64,000 nucleotides of DNA, taken from positions 1,987,326 to 2,051,325 of the forward strand of contig NC_052484.1 of assembly GCF_009730915.1 (NCBI RefSeq). Reading direction: 5' to 3'. Below the pieces are notes generated by a model. The model was not told where the DNA came from and searched no databases. It worked only from the letters and a program-made list of their open reading frames with translations. Below, in pieces: positions 23,060 through 35,225 of the stretch. The translations under genes and the position numbers were made by a program. Position 1 is the first letter of the stretch; the number at the start of each line of letters is the position of its first letter. The stretch is from Dioscorea cayenensis subsp. rotundata (lineage: Eukaryota > Streptophyta > Magnoliopsida > Dioscoreales > Dioscoreaceae).

Positions 23060-23229
23060 CTCATCTTCTCCCTGAATTACCGTTGAACCCATCCTCTAAA
23101 GGTACTATTTCATCCCCAATTTGAGCAATTAGGGTTTCGATGCGCTTCGATTTGGTCTCAAATTCTCCGATTTCTTGCGTTTTTCACTTCGATCTGATTG
23201 ATTTTTGATTGTTTTTGCCTTTGCTGCAG

Positions 23230-26200
23230 ATGTTGGAACAGTTGTTGATCTTCACGCGCGGTGGATTGATCCTGTGGACGTGCAAGGAGTTGGGGAACGC
23301 GCTTAAAGGGTCGCCGATCGATGCCCTAATCCGATCCTGCCTTCTCGAGGAGCGATCCGCCGATGCGTCCTTCGACTACGAATCCTACACGCTGAAGTGG
23401 TCCTTCCACAACGAGCTTGGTCTTGTCTTCGTTGCGGTGTATCAGCGGGTTCTTCGACTGCTCTACGTCGACGAGCTTCTTCTCTCTGTTCGCCGGGAGT
23501 TTTCGCAGATATATGATCCGAAGCGCACTTGTTATGATGACTTTGATGATAGTTTTCGTCAGCTTTGCCGTGAGGCGGAGGCCCGTGCTGAGGAGATGAA
23601 AAAAAGCAAGCAATTTGTGAGAAATCAACCCGCTAATTCAAAAAAACAGGTCGTGGCTCAAGGGAATGGGAAGCAGAAAGGTGGGAGCAATCGTAATGGT
23701 AATTCTGGGAAGGATGATTGTGATGACGATGGTGATGGTGATGATGAGTTGAAGAAAAATCGTGGATTAGCTAATGCTATCGCGAATGGACACGGGAATG
23801 GTATTAAGGATTCCACTGTCCCTAATATTGTTGTTTCCAAAGGAAAGGAGAATGGTCACCCGGATTCGGGAGCATTCAATGTAACTAAGTTACAGAAGCT
23901 GCGCCAGAAGGGAGGGAAGAAGGTTGAGAATGGTGCCCCTGGCGGGAAAGTTTCCAAGAAGGCGGAGTCAAAGAAAATTGTTAAGAAAAATAGGGTGTGG
24001 GATGATTCGCCTTCAGAGTCAAAGCTGGATTTCACCGATCCAGGTGATGAGAGAGGGGATGAGGTTGCGCAGGTTGCGGCAGTGGAGCAGGGTCAGAGTA
24101 TGATGGACAAGGAGGAGGTTTTGAGTAGTGAGAGTGAAGAGGAGGATGAGGAGGTGGAGGATGTGAAAACTGGTCCCAAGAAGAAGGGCTGGTTCTCCTC
24201 TGTATTCCAGAGGTAAAGGTTTTTCATTTTTTTGACATTGTTTTGAATTTGCTCAAGTTTGCTAAATATGGTATGAGTAGATGGCTTTGTTTAGTTTAAT
24301 GACTTAGCCGTATGCTTTTAAAACCAATATTTTGCTCATTTTCTTTTATCTCATGCTAGTGTCTCATGCTAGTGATTAGCAATATGAATTTCACAGTGAT
24401 GATCTCTTTTAAGTTTAGCTAAATAATGTCTTCTTTATTACATCAAAAAAATTAATTAATATTATATGCAAATAATACGAAGACATTGTGTTTTTGGGAA
24501 AGATGAAACAGGTTGCTTTTAAAAAGTAAGCTCTGCGCCGCTGATGTAATACCTTTTTGTTAGTGAATCATTGCTGTTTTGGATTTCTTGTTGACATTTA
24601 ATCTTATTTTCTTGTTTTTCCAAATATGTTTTGTTTTTTATGTTTATTGTGGCCTTTATATGACAGTATTTGTGTACATTGCTTTTTAGTTCATTGGCTG
24701 GTCAGGTTAGTGTCCATTTGTTTTCACAACCATAAAAATGATGTTCGTGTTTTGTTTTCAGTATTGCTGGAAATGCGGTTCTGCAAAAGTCAGACTTGAA
24801 ACCAGCATTGAAGGCTCTCAAGGACAAATTGATGACTAAGAATGTGGTATGTAGTCCAATAGGCTCATGTATTTGTTTTGCACTAGCCTATGACACTGAA
24901 TGACGATTTGGATTTTCGCAAGTGCTTGTTTCTTCCACTTATTTATCTTGGATTATTACTTGACAGGCGGAGGAAATAGCTGAGAAGCTTTGTGAATCGG
25001 TAGCTGCTAGTCTTGAAGGGAAAAAACTGGGTTCATTTACTAGAGTTTCTTCAACTGTTCAGGTTTGTTGTTTCTTCCTTGATGTTCATGTGTGGCATAT
25101 CTGGCTAGAGTTGTCAGATATATGTTTTCTTATTGAGAATAATCACTGCAGACAGCAATGGAAGATGCCCTTCTTCGCATATTAACTCCAAGGCGCTCCA
25201 TTGATATTTTGAGAGATGTGCATGCTGCGAAGGAACAAGGAAAACCATATGTAGTTGTTTTTGTTGGTGTTAATGGTGTAGGAAAGTCCACCAATCTTGC
25301 CAAGGTAAAATCAGTTCTTGTGACTAATTTTCCTGGTTTAACTCACCATCACTGGAGTTCAGGCTTAATTCTCAACACAATTTTTTTTTCTATAATGCAC
25401 TATAGGTTGCATACTGGCTTCTACAGCATAATGTCAGTGTCATGATGGCGGCATGTGATACATTTAGATCTGGTGCTGTGGAGCAGCTTCGTACACATGC
25501 TCGTAGGCTTCAGGTATTGCACATTGTGTCCTCCTTTTATGAACCCTTACGTCCCTTCTTTTCACTAAGTTTGACATCTCAAATCATAATTCTCACGGAC
25601 TAATATCAAGGGTGTGTTGCATGGTTAATGCATTATTTTCTGTGCAAGTGTTTTTGTCTGTTGGAGTAGGCTTTTAAGCTTTGTGTATATTTTCTCTTAG
25701 GAAGACCTATTGTATGATTATCCACCTTGTGTTACTTAAGGCTGTAAATTCGGCATGGCCAAAACCCAAATCCAAATCATCTATAGTTCAGCTCAATACT
25801 TGAACGCATGTTTAGTTGTGTCTTATAATTCCAAATTCAAAGTTATATTTGGCAAATAGGAATTTTTTTTATGTTCTTCATGGTTATTGCTCTTGCTTTT
25901 CCTTTGACAAGTTATTTTTTCTTCCACAATGTGCTTCTTGATGGGCTACTTTGAAACTATTGTGATTATGTTCCCATTTCATCTAAAGTAGAGATTGATT
26001 AAAAAATGTTTGGATATATATATATATATATATAACCATGTCATCTCATTTTTTATACAGCTGATCTATGAACTATGAACCAGTATAGGTTCTTATTTAT
26101 TTATTTCTTTATTTTTGTTGAAAATCGAACTTGATGCAAACTACCTTTTCAGATACCTATATTTGAGAAAGGCTATGAGAAGGATCCTGCTGTTGTAGCT

Positions 26201-26864
26201 AAGGAAGCAATCCAGGAGGCAAGTCGCAATAATTCAGATGTTGTTCTTGTCGACACTGCTGGTAGGATGCAGGTAATAAATAACTTGGATGTGTTTGTAA
26301 ATTGTAACAATGACCTGCAAGAATTTCTTTTCCAATTATTAAACATCAGAAACTGACCAACATGCATTGATGAACAACAGGATAATGAACCTCTCATGAG
26401 AGCACTTTCCAAGCTCATTAATCTAAACAACCCAGACTTAGTACTCTTTGTTGGAGAGGCATTAGTCGGAAATGACGCCGTGGATCAACTCTCTAAATTT
26501 AACCAGGTGAGAAACCGTTTTGTATTTGTCTTAAGCATCATAAAATAATTTAATTACCGATTTTTTTTCCGTGTCCTGCAGAAACTAGCAGATCTCTCAA
26601 CCGTCTCCAATGCCAGGTTGATCGATGGTATCCTGCTGACAAAGTTTGACACCATTGATGACAAGGTTTGAAATCTAAAATTTTCAAGCTCTGAGTAATT
26701 TACCTTGGCGCAAACTCATTCTTTTCCGGTTAACGCAGGTCGGGGCGGCGCTTTCCATGGTATACATTTCTGGAGCGCCGGTCATGTTCGTCGGTTGCGG
26801 TCAGTCTTATACTGATCTCAAGAAGCTCAATGTTAAGTCCATCGTCAAAACCCTGCTGAAGTGA
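23230..26864 (+). CDS. SRPRA: Signal recognition particle receptor subunit alpha (SR-alpha)
   Basis: Nine coding exons: 23230-24212, 24762-24846, 24967-25062, 25152-25304, 25406-25513, 26153-26272, 26381-26506, 26582-26665, 26739-26864. All introns are GT-AG, phases agree, and the sum is 626 residues plus stop, normal for plant SR-alpha. The start [20 protein letters not shown] follows a 3' splice site, so an upstream in-frame non-ATG start was rejected. The N-terminal part is the SRX longin-like domain that binds SR-beta. A long charged linker rich in K, D and G follows. The C-terminal NG GTPase has G1 [25 protein letters not shown]3 DTAGRMQ, G4 TKFD and G5 [11 protein letters not shown]. 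The protein docks SRP-ribosome complexes at the ER and pairs its GTPase with SRP54. It is the only clear housekeeping gene in the window and sits between the inverted RLP arrays. Confidence 0.96.
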
Positions 26865-27258
26865 ATGAGAATGAATGTAGTTTAAACACTGGTTTGAGTG
26901 GTTGGTTGCTTTGCTGCTGCTGCTGCATTTTGTTTTGAACCTCTACCCCCCATGACTTCATCATCTTGACAATGAAAGTGAATTGCCCTTTTATATATAT
27001 ATATATATATATATTGAGTGGTTGTTTTATTATTAAAATGAAATTATTTTCACAATTTTATGATAACTTAGAAATTTGTTTTTGTTGAATATTTGTCTCT
27101 ATTAACATTAGGAAAGTTTTTCCTTGATTTATTTTTAGAGTTGAATTGATTAATAGCTTTTAAACTCTTGTCTATTGCTTTGGGCTTTAAATCATAAAAA
27201 TATTAATTTTTTTACTTTTAAATTATTTTTATTTATTTATTTAGATCTCAATGGTTGG

Positions 27259-27291
<33 letters not shown>

Positions 27292-28238
27292 TTTTAATCA
27301 CGCTGTTATTTGTAGATTGTAAAGTCATAATTTTTCTTGTGTTATGAAATATTTGTATATGAATCGAATAAAATATGCTTTTAGTTGGAAAACCGTGAAA
27401 TTATTTCCAATGCTTCACTTTTCAGAAATAGTTCATAATTCTTTCCTAAACCCATTCATTTACCATGTTTTTGACTTTTTTAGTTGGGTTTCACATTTAT
27501 AAATGATTTTTAAACATCTCTCTGAGATCTTTTTCTGCTTCTTTTTTTAAAAAAATTATTTTAATTTACTAATTTTGATATTTTAATTTGGGTTATTTTT
27601 TTTTCTTTTTATATATTTTAATTTCTCTTTATATATATATATTTTGTCTAGTTTTGAGGGGATTGTATTTGTGTTGAGTGCTTCTTGTTGTTTTGCACAA
27701 TCTTGTGACAGTCATAATATATGTATTTGAGAAAATGTTATCTGTGGATGTTTGTAAAATGTTCACAACGAGTTTTGTAACCATTAAATAGCTATAGTGA
27801 GAGCTAATTATGGGTTAGGTTGGGATTGATTAATTTAGTTTTGGGTTTTAGAATGTTTGCTGTGGGTCTTATAAAAATAGTGTTTTGATTGAATGATTCA
27901 GATCAAATCATCTGTGTATTTCATTTTTTATTATGTAACTATTTATAAGCACAATAATACTATTTACTGATATAGTGTAAAATTTTTGGATCGAATTTCA
28001 ATGATTAATAGTAACATTCGTAGAATTTAAAACTCTACTAATGTTAGTAGAGGATGCGTTCTCCATGTATATATGTATATTTATTTAAAATGTTTTAACA
28101 ATCCAGGAATGCAATTGAAAATAACAAAACATAAAGAATAATCCCAACGTATCTTCTCAAGTATGGACCTCTTTGGCTATGCTTGATAATGTCAGGTCAA
28201 TTAATGTTAATACTTTTTTTGGACATAACTATTAGGGA
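26865..28238. other. Gene-free AT-rich DNA downstream of SR-alpha
   Basis: Contains (TA)n tracts at about 26993-27013 and 27263-27287. No gene recognised. Confidence 0.5.
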
Positions 28239-28930
28239 CTGTTTGGATATGCCAGAATTATGGCATAATCTGTACAATATATCATAATTTAATATTTTTT
28301 TAGAATTATGCAATATTGCTTGCTTGGGTATTTATTTTAAAATATAAAATTATAGCATAGTATAAACATTACGGCATAAAAAAATATTTCACTTTTAGTG
28401 GAATATTTTTTTATTGTAAAAAGTCACTTTCTCTTTTTTGATCAAGCAACCAGCCACCAGTCCACCGGTGGCTCGGCCAGCCTCTAATGATCGGCCACTG
28501 GTTCCACCGGCGGTCCAACCGGTCTCTGGCGACTGGTCATCGATCCACCGATGGTCCGATCACCGGCCCACCGGCCTCCGGTGACACGCCGACGATCCAC
28601 AGTGGTCCGGCAGGCTTTCGACAACTGGTCACCGGTCCAACCACCGGTCCACCGGCTTCCGGTGACACATCAGAGATCCACTTGTGGTCCGGCCGGTTGG
28701 CCTCCAATGATACACTGGTGATCCACCGGTGCTCCGGCCGGCCTCCAAAGACCGACCATAGGTCCACTGGTGGTCTAGTTACCGTCCGGTTGATCTATGT
28801 AATTTTTTTTTTTTTGGTAACCAAACACTCATTTTGTAGGAATAAAATATGCTATAATTTCTGCAATAATCACTTGCATTTCCTACATAATAAAATTATG
28901 CCAATTTTTTTTTATTTTGCAGCCAACACA
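28239..28930. mobile_element. MITE-like element with internal minisatellite
   Basis: Left end GGGACTGTTTGGATATGCC resembles the reversed right end GGGCATGTGTTGGCTGC. AATTATGGCATAATCT near the left is echoed by a reversed TTGGCATAATTTTATTA near the right. No target duplication was found. The interior holds a GC-rich minisatellite, annotated separately. Element identity is tentative. Confidence 0.45.
28448..28790. repeat. GC-rich minisatellite of CCACCGG/GGTCCGGCCGG words
   Basis: Degenerate repeats of CCACCGGTGGTCCGGCC and CGGCCTCCGGTGACAC-type words, with a higher-order spacing of about 50-75 bp (GGCCTCCGGTGAC near 28571, GGCTTCCGGTGAC near 28647, GGCCTCCAATGAT near 28699). The sharp rise in GC content is unlike its neighbours. 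A 175-codon open frame across it is a by-product of the repeat. Confidence 0.75.
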
Positions 28931-29692
28931 TGCCCTTACTTGGATGTGCCAAAAAATAAATTGATAATGAGAGGGATTTTCATGCTCATTGATATAATAG
29001 CTTGTTTGGATTAGTTTTTGAAAAAAACTAGAAATGTTTTTAAATAAATTAAGCATTTCTGGGTTTAAAAAAATTATTTGTATTGGTTTTTTCAGAAAAG
29101 CAGAAACTGATAAGAAAGTTAAAAAAGTATTTTTTTTTTTTTTAAAAGCTAGTCATGTAGTGCTTTTGGGAAAAAACACTTTTGGAAAGTTGTTTTAAGG
29201 TTATAAAAGTATTTATGCATTAATTTATCCAAAAATAAAATACAGAGAAACATTTAATTTTTTCTAAAAGTTGTTATATTAAATTAAAAAAATATATATA
29301 TTTTTTTAAGTCAATCCAACACAAAGCCTAAATATGCTTTTAGGAAATGTTTTACATACAAAAACTTTAAGATAAAACTAGCAGAAATTTGTCATTAAGA
29401 AGTTGCATTATATTGATACATGTGGAAGTGGAAATAAGAAAGATGGTCAATCTTATACACCAAACCATAGCTAATTAGTATCATAAAAGAAAAACTACAT
29501 GAGGACACACAATATAAAGTTAAAAAGATATAGTAAAGAAAGTTTATGAAAATCTTGGGGGGAGATAAAATAATCAAGTTCTGATGTCACTTGTTTGAAA
29601 ATAAATAACATGAGACATTTGACTTATAAGCTATGATATCACTTGTTGAAATTAAAAAAAAAAATAGAAAAATGAGAAGAAAAAACACTATT
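28931..29692. other. AT-rich intergenic filler
   Basis: No gene or repeat family recognised. Confidence 0.4.
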
Positions 29693-29985
29693 TTGGTGAA
29701 AATGCCAAAATAGTTAAAAAAAAAAAAATCCGTCCTTTTTGTTTTTGTATTTGCACATTTATATCCTTTACCTGATAGATCCGTCTTTTTAGTTCTTGTA
29801 TTTGCATATTTTTGTCCCTCCAGCTAACGGACGTTCATCAGTTGAAGGGATCAAAAAAAGACAGATCCATTAGCTAAATGATGGAAATGTGCAAATACAA
29901 AAACCAAGAAGAAGGATTTTATATTAGAAAGATGAAAAAAAAACGAAAAACACAAAATAGAGGGAACCATTTTTGATATTTTGAC
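29693..29985. mobile_element. Hairpin MITE, about 290 bp
   Basis: GTTTTTGTATTTGCACATTT (29741-29760) is exactly inverted at 29885-29904. A second pair, GATCCGTCTTTTT and AAAAAAAGACAGATC, lies inside it, and TGCCAAAATAGTT / TTTTTGATATTTTG near the ends also match inverted. Non-coding. Confidence 0.65.
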
Positions 29986-32101
29986 TTATTATTTTAGTGA
30001 TCAAGTGCAAATATATCGATAGAGGAATAAACACTTAATGAGACAAACTTCTCATAACAGGTGGGTTAAAAAATCTCTATACTAATACACCAAACTATCA
30101 CCATTTGATAGACTCATAGTGAGTTATAGATTATCAGGTTTTACTAAAATTAAGATTGACTAATTCTACTTAAATTTAAAATTTAAAATAGATAACTTAT
30201 TCAAACTATAATTATATTTTAACTGAAATTAATCATTAAAAACTAGCAAACATGCAATTATGTTTATCATAAACTCCATCACAATTTGTATTCAATTAAG
30301 CAGATTTAGTGTACCTATCTTTTCTTTGCCCATTTCGCTGGAAGGTTCTCTTCTTAGATTAACATAAGAAATCGAGTTTAATTTTTTTTCTATTTGTTAT
30401 TTTTTATTCTATTTGTTATTTTTTTCCCATATGCTTTTTTTAAATTTCATATGGATGAAAATATCGAGGAATGTGTCAAATCCATATAACTTCAAGGAGT
30501 TAAATTAAAAAAAATAAAACTTTTATATTTATATGAACTGAAGAGTCTTATTCATGCACTAAACAACTCACTCGTCTTTCTTATTAGAATTAAATATTAT
30601 ATAATTAGATTTGGTTATAAAATATTGGTTTGTATACTATATTTTTATTAGTAGTAAAATAGATACTAACTCGATTGTGCGTCACGACACAATATGGTTT
30701 AAAGCGTATATGGATTTACTATAAATGTGTTTGTGTCGTAAACAGGTTGACAAGATTAAGACACGTTTAAATTAAACAATTTTGTGTTATAGTCGTGTGA
30801 ACATATATTGGATTTTAAATATTTAAATATTATTGAATTGATATATTTTGGATTTAATTAAATTTGTTATTATTGTTGATTTATGGATTTTATGTAAAAA
30901 CATGTTAAATGTGTTGTGTTATGTTACACAATTCAATTATAAGAGTATTAAATGAGTCGTGTTATATTATATGTCCTAATTATAAATTAAGCTGGTTAAA
31001 TAATTTATATTGTGTGACACATTTTATATATGGATCATATATGTATGTGTTAATAAGTCAAACACGATTATTAATCATGTCGCATCTATGTCTATCCTTG
31101 TGGTGTTATATTCCTATCCTGAAACAAACACAATTAGACACGTTCACATCGCCACCTTTAGTTTTTGTTCTTTAAAAAAAAAACCTATGTTTTTGCCTAT
31201 ATTTTTGGACTTTGACTAATTGAAAGTCAACCTTACGAGCTGCTGTCATGCATCTTTAAAGCTGCATCATTTTGAATTCTGTGTAATTTGATCATTGAAA
31301 TACATTAAAACCTTAGCCACTCAATTTTTTTTTTTAAAAAAACAAATGTATTCTTTTACAGGGATTTATAAACAGTAAATAAACAGTATTATTACAGAAT
31401 TTATACATTATTTATAGTATATGTATAATATTATAACAGTATTATCGACCTAAAAATTTAACCCTAAATCAACCCATTCATTATTCAAATAACATACCAC
31501 TATACTAAGTAGTGGTTGTTATCTCTAATTTTAAAACTGAAAAATTAGTGGAATATCAAAATCTCATATAAATTTTTTTTTTTGTATTTTAAATTAACTC
31601 AATTTATCATCTGAGACAGATATTTTGACTAATTTTTTTTAAAGTAGATTAAATATATATTTTATTTATTATAATAACACATACTTCCAAGCTTTTAAAG
31701 GGGTATACATACACTATGTTACATATAATAACATGAAAAAGGATGAGTACTGAGCTTATATATATAATATTCTTTTATTTTTTTATAAATTAAAATTTAT
31801 GTTAAATTAATAAGTTTAAACAGAAATATTTGACTAATCACATATAAATCTTCTCAAATGTTTTGACTTCCATCACTCAAAAGTGAAACTTAACAATTCA
31901 CACCTTCAATTAAAAAAAAAAAATTCTTCAGACATTTCAGCAGATAGTAACTTCATATATTAGAAATAAAGACAAGATATTAAAAGAAATATATATTTAT
32001 GTAGTTAAAAAAATCTAAAAATAATTTTTTTCCTAACAAAAATTCCAATCTTGTTGGCCACCTTTGGAGACATTTTCAATAAAAAAACAAGAAACATGAC
32101 T
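29986..32101. other. RLP3 upstream region, duplicated before RLP4
   Basis: From about 30590 onward the sequence matches 43720-45022 upstream of RLP4. For example, ATTTGGTTATAAAATATTGG occurs at 30609-30628 and again near 43731. No gene. The RLP3-RLP4 tandem duplication thus includes about 1.6 kb of 5' flank. Confidence 0.65.
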
Positions 32102-32216
32102 TTGTCAACCATTAATGATTAATTAATCCATTTACAAAAATCTTTCTTGATTTTTTTATAAATCATAAACTGTACTGTGATTTTTGCCAACACCACATAT
32201 TTCATATTCTGAAACC
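32102..32216 (+). promoter_or_regulatory. Conserved 5' block before RLP3
   Basis: TTGTCAACCATTAAT at 32102-32116, about 100 nt before the ATG, is identical to the block before RLP2 and one base different before RLP4. TTTTTGCCAACACCACATAT just before the start is also shared. Confidence 0.4.
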
Positions 32217-35200
32217 ATGCAGATTCTTGCTTCTGTAACATTCCTCTTGATCTTATCATCTTTCTGTTGTTTCATCATCATTCCAAGTCTCTGCTCTGAA
32301 TCATCAAACACTAAATGCATAGAAAGTGAGAAAAATTCTCTTCTTGACTTCAAATCTAGTCTCAAAGATCCTCACAACCTTCTTTCTTCATGGGAAGGCA
32401 GTGATTGCTGCAACTGGAAGGGAGTTACCTGCAACAATGAAACAAACCATGTTGTTAGCTTAAATCTTGGATATTGGCATCTTTTCAATGATCTTAGTAC
32501 TGCTTGGCGTATCGGCGGTGAGATCAGTCCTTCTTTGATTGGTTTGAATGATCTGAATCACTTGGACCTCAGCTTTAATGATTTTGGAGGCATTGCTGTT
32601 CCGGAATTCATTGGTTCAATGAAGAAACTCAGTTATCTTAATCTCTCTAATGCCGGTTTCAGTGGAAGGATTCCGCATCAGCTCGGGAATCTGTCAAATT
32701 TGCGGTATCTTGATCTTAACTCATTTTACTATTTTTATGATCTTTATGTCGACAGTGTTGCTTGGCTTTCTCGTCTTTCTTCATTGCAATATCTTGATAT
32801 GAATTCAGTGAACTTTGAGAATGTTGGTGATTGGTTTGTTTCGATAAGCTTGATTCCTTCTCTATCTGTTTTGAAGCTGTCTCATTGTAAGCTTAAAGAG
32901 TTCCCTTTGTCATTTTCGTTTCGCAATTTCACTTCTCTGACTTATCTTGATCTTTCGAACAATGAATTCCATTCTCCGCTTCCGAATTGGATTTTCAATT
33001 TGAGCAGCCTTCAGTATCTTAATCTCCAATTCAATCAATTCCAAGGTTCTATGCCTGATGAGTTTGCAAGAATGACTTCTCTTGAGGTCATTCAGTTTGG
33101 CAATAATGAACTTGTCGGGTTTATTCCTTGAACAATCAGTTTGCTCTGCAAACTGAGAATTCTTGACTTGTCGTCGAATAATATCACCGGAGACACAGCC
33201 TCATTAGCAGAAATTTCAGTTGGTTGTGCTGGAAATAGCTTGGAGGTCTTGAATTTGAGAAACAATAATATGACTGGTAAATTGTCAGATTGGTTAGTGA
33301 ACTTCAAGAGATTAGATACTCTTGATCTTGGCCATAATTCATTGAATGGTTTGATTCCGGCATCGATTGGGAAGCTATCGGCATTGAAATATCTCATGCT
33401 TACTGCTAATGGCTTTAATGGGACTCTGCCAGAGAGTATTGGCCAGCTTTCCGGGCTTATTTTGCTTGATCTTTCTTTTAATTCATTGAATGGAGTTGTT
33501 TCAGATGTTCACTTTGCTAACCTTTCAAAGCTCGAACAATTGAGCTTAGCTTCAACATCCCTTGCCGTCAGAATGAGCTCATCTTGGACTCCTCCCTTCC
33601 AGCTGACGATAATCAGTTTGCGGCTTTGCAGACTCGGCCCAGAATTTCCTTCGTGGCTCCGAACGCAGAAGGATTACACTGTAATGGATTTGTCGAGTAG
33701 TGAGATTGAAGATGTAGCTCCTAATTGGATATGGAACTTATCAGAAAAAATTTTGTTGCTTGATCTCTCTCACAATCTGATTTCAGGAAACCTCCCTGCA
33801 ACTTTGGAGTTTGCTAGTGTTTCGATCCTGGATTTGAGTAATAACAAATTCGAAGGTCCGTTGCCTACTTTCTCTTCGAGCATGGAATATTTGGATCTAT
33901 CAAACAATATGCTTACTGGCAGCATTCTTCCATTCTTCAGATTTCCATTGCCTATATTGTCTCATTTGTTCCTTTCCAACAATCTCCTCAGCGGTACAAT
34001 TCCATCTTCCATATGCCAAGACGATGAATTATACGTCATAGATCTCTCAAACAATCAGTTGTCAGGAGAACTTCCAACATGCTGGGCTAATTTGCAGATT
34101 CTAACAGCATTAACTCTGGCAAACAACAATTTTTCCGGAGAAATTCCATCCTCAATTGGCAGTCTAAAGGCACTGGGAACTCTACATTTGGGAGGTAATC
34201 ATTTCAAGGGAGAGTTACCTACAGCATTACAAAATTGCACTACTTTGGTGACTCTTGATCTTGGCGGAAATGAAATCTCCGGGTCGATACCAGCTTGGCT
34301 TGGCGAATTGCTTCCTTTGCTAAGGATACTTCGACTTAGATCGAATTTCTTTAATGGCAATATTCCTTCACAACTATCTCGTCTCGGTTCTCTGCAGATA
34401 TTGGACCTTGCTGATAACAATCTGTCAGGAACAATACCACCAAGTTTTGGTAATATCACTGCAATGGCCCAAACACACAAGCCGAACGAACGCATGCTGG
34501 ACGATATGCAGGGTAACGTGCGATCTAGTTTGTATAACTATGGTCCCTCTGGATACACTGAGAGCTTGCTAGTGGTCATGAAAGGAAAGGAGAGACAGTA
34601 CAGTCAAAATCTACAATATGTGGCAAGCATAGACCTTTCCGACAATCAGTTAACCGGACATTTTCCACAAGAATTGGGCGATCTCGTTGGATTGCAGAAT
34701 TTAAATTTGTCTAGCAACCATTTGACAGGAAAAATTCCAGATGAGATCGGCAAGTTGAAGCTGTTGGAGTCTCTTGATTTATCGATGAACGGCTTTTCAG
34801 GTTCAATACCGACAGCTATGTCTGTTTTGACTTTGTTGAGTTACTTGAATCTATCGTATAACAATTTCTCTGGAAGAATACCTTCAGGATACCAGCTACA
34901 AACACTTGATTATACTTCTTACTTGGGGAATCCCGGTCTCTGTGGAGCTCCTCTGAATTCATGCCGAAACAATGAAACAATTTTCATCATAATTCCGGCT
35001 TGTGCTGATGGAGATGATGAATGTGAATCAGTAAAGCTCGGGTTGTACCTCGGCATTGCCATTGGATTTGTCACTGGATTTTGGGCAATCTGGGGTGTTC
35101 TGTTGCTCACTGATACACTAAGTGAAGCTTATTTTGAGTTCATTGATAAGCTGATAGATAAGTTTCATTGTGCAAGAAAGATGCGCAGATACGACGAGAA

Positions 35201-35225
35201 GGATGATGAGGAGGAAACTTACTGA
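32217..35225 (+). pseudogene. RLP3: EIX2-like LRR receptor-like protein, MQI type, one nonsense codon
   Basis: Single-exon RLP starting MQILASVTFLLILSSFCC at 32217. The frame is open over 1003 codons except TGA at 33129-33131 (codon 305). RLP2 has CGA (Arg) there, in PRTISLLCK, and RLP4 has CAA. Downstream of the stop all features persist in frame: LRRs, island with NERMLDDMQ, GNPGLCGAPLN, acidic DGDDECESVK, membrane helix LYLGIAIGFVTGFWAIWG, AYFEF motif and tail ending DEKDDEEETY. The only visible lesion is this substitution, so loss is recent, or the allele still gives a secreted fragment of about 300 residues. Readthrough or an ATG restart would not restore a signal peptide for the C-terminal part. 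It is most similar to RLP2 and RLP4, and is followed by a spacer and a MEL-type relic, repeating the RLP4-RLP5 order. Confidence 0.92.

Noticed and set aside
23209-23229. Upstream in-frame extension of the SR-alpha frame
   Set aside because: It has no ATG and ends in a pyrimidine-rich TTTGCTGCAG 3' splice site, so it is intron; the ATG at 23230 matches the family N-terminus.
25158-25445. 95-codon frame inside SR-alpha
   Set aside because: It is exon 4 read through the following intron; the splice sites at 25304/25305 and 25405/25406 restore the GTPase sequence.
28487-29014. 175-codon open frame
   Set aside because: It is a translation of the GC-rich minisatellite followed by AT-rich DNA; repetitive and without domain similarity.
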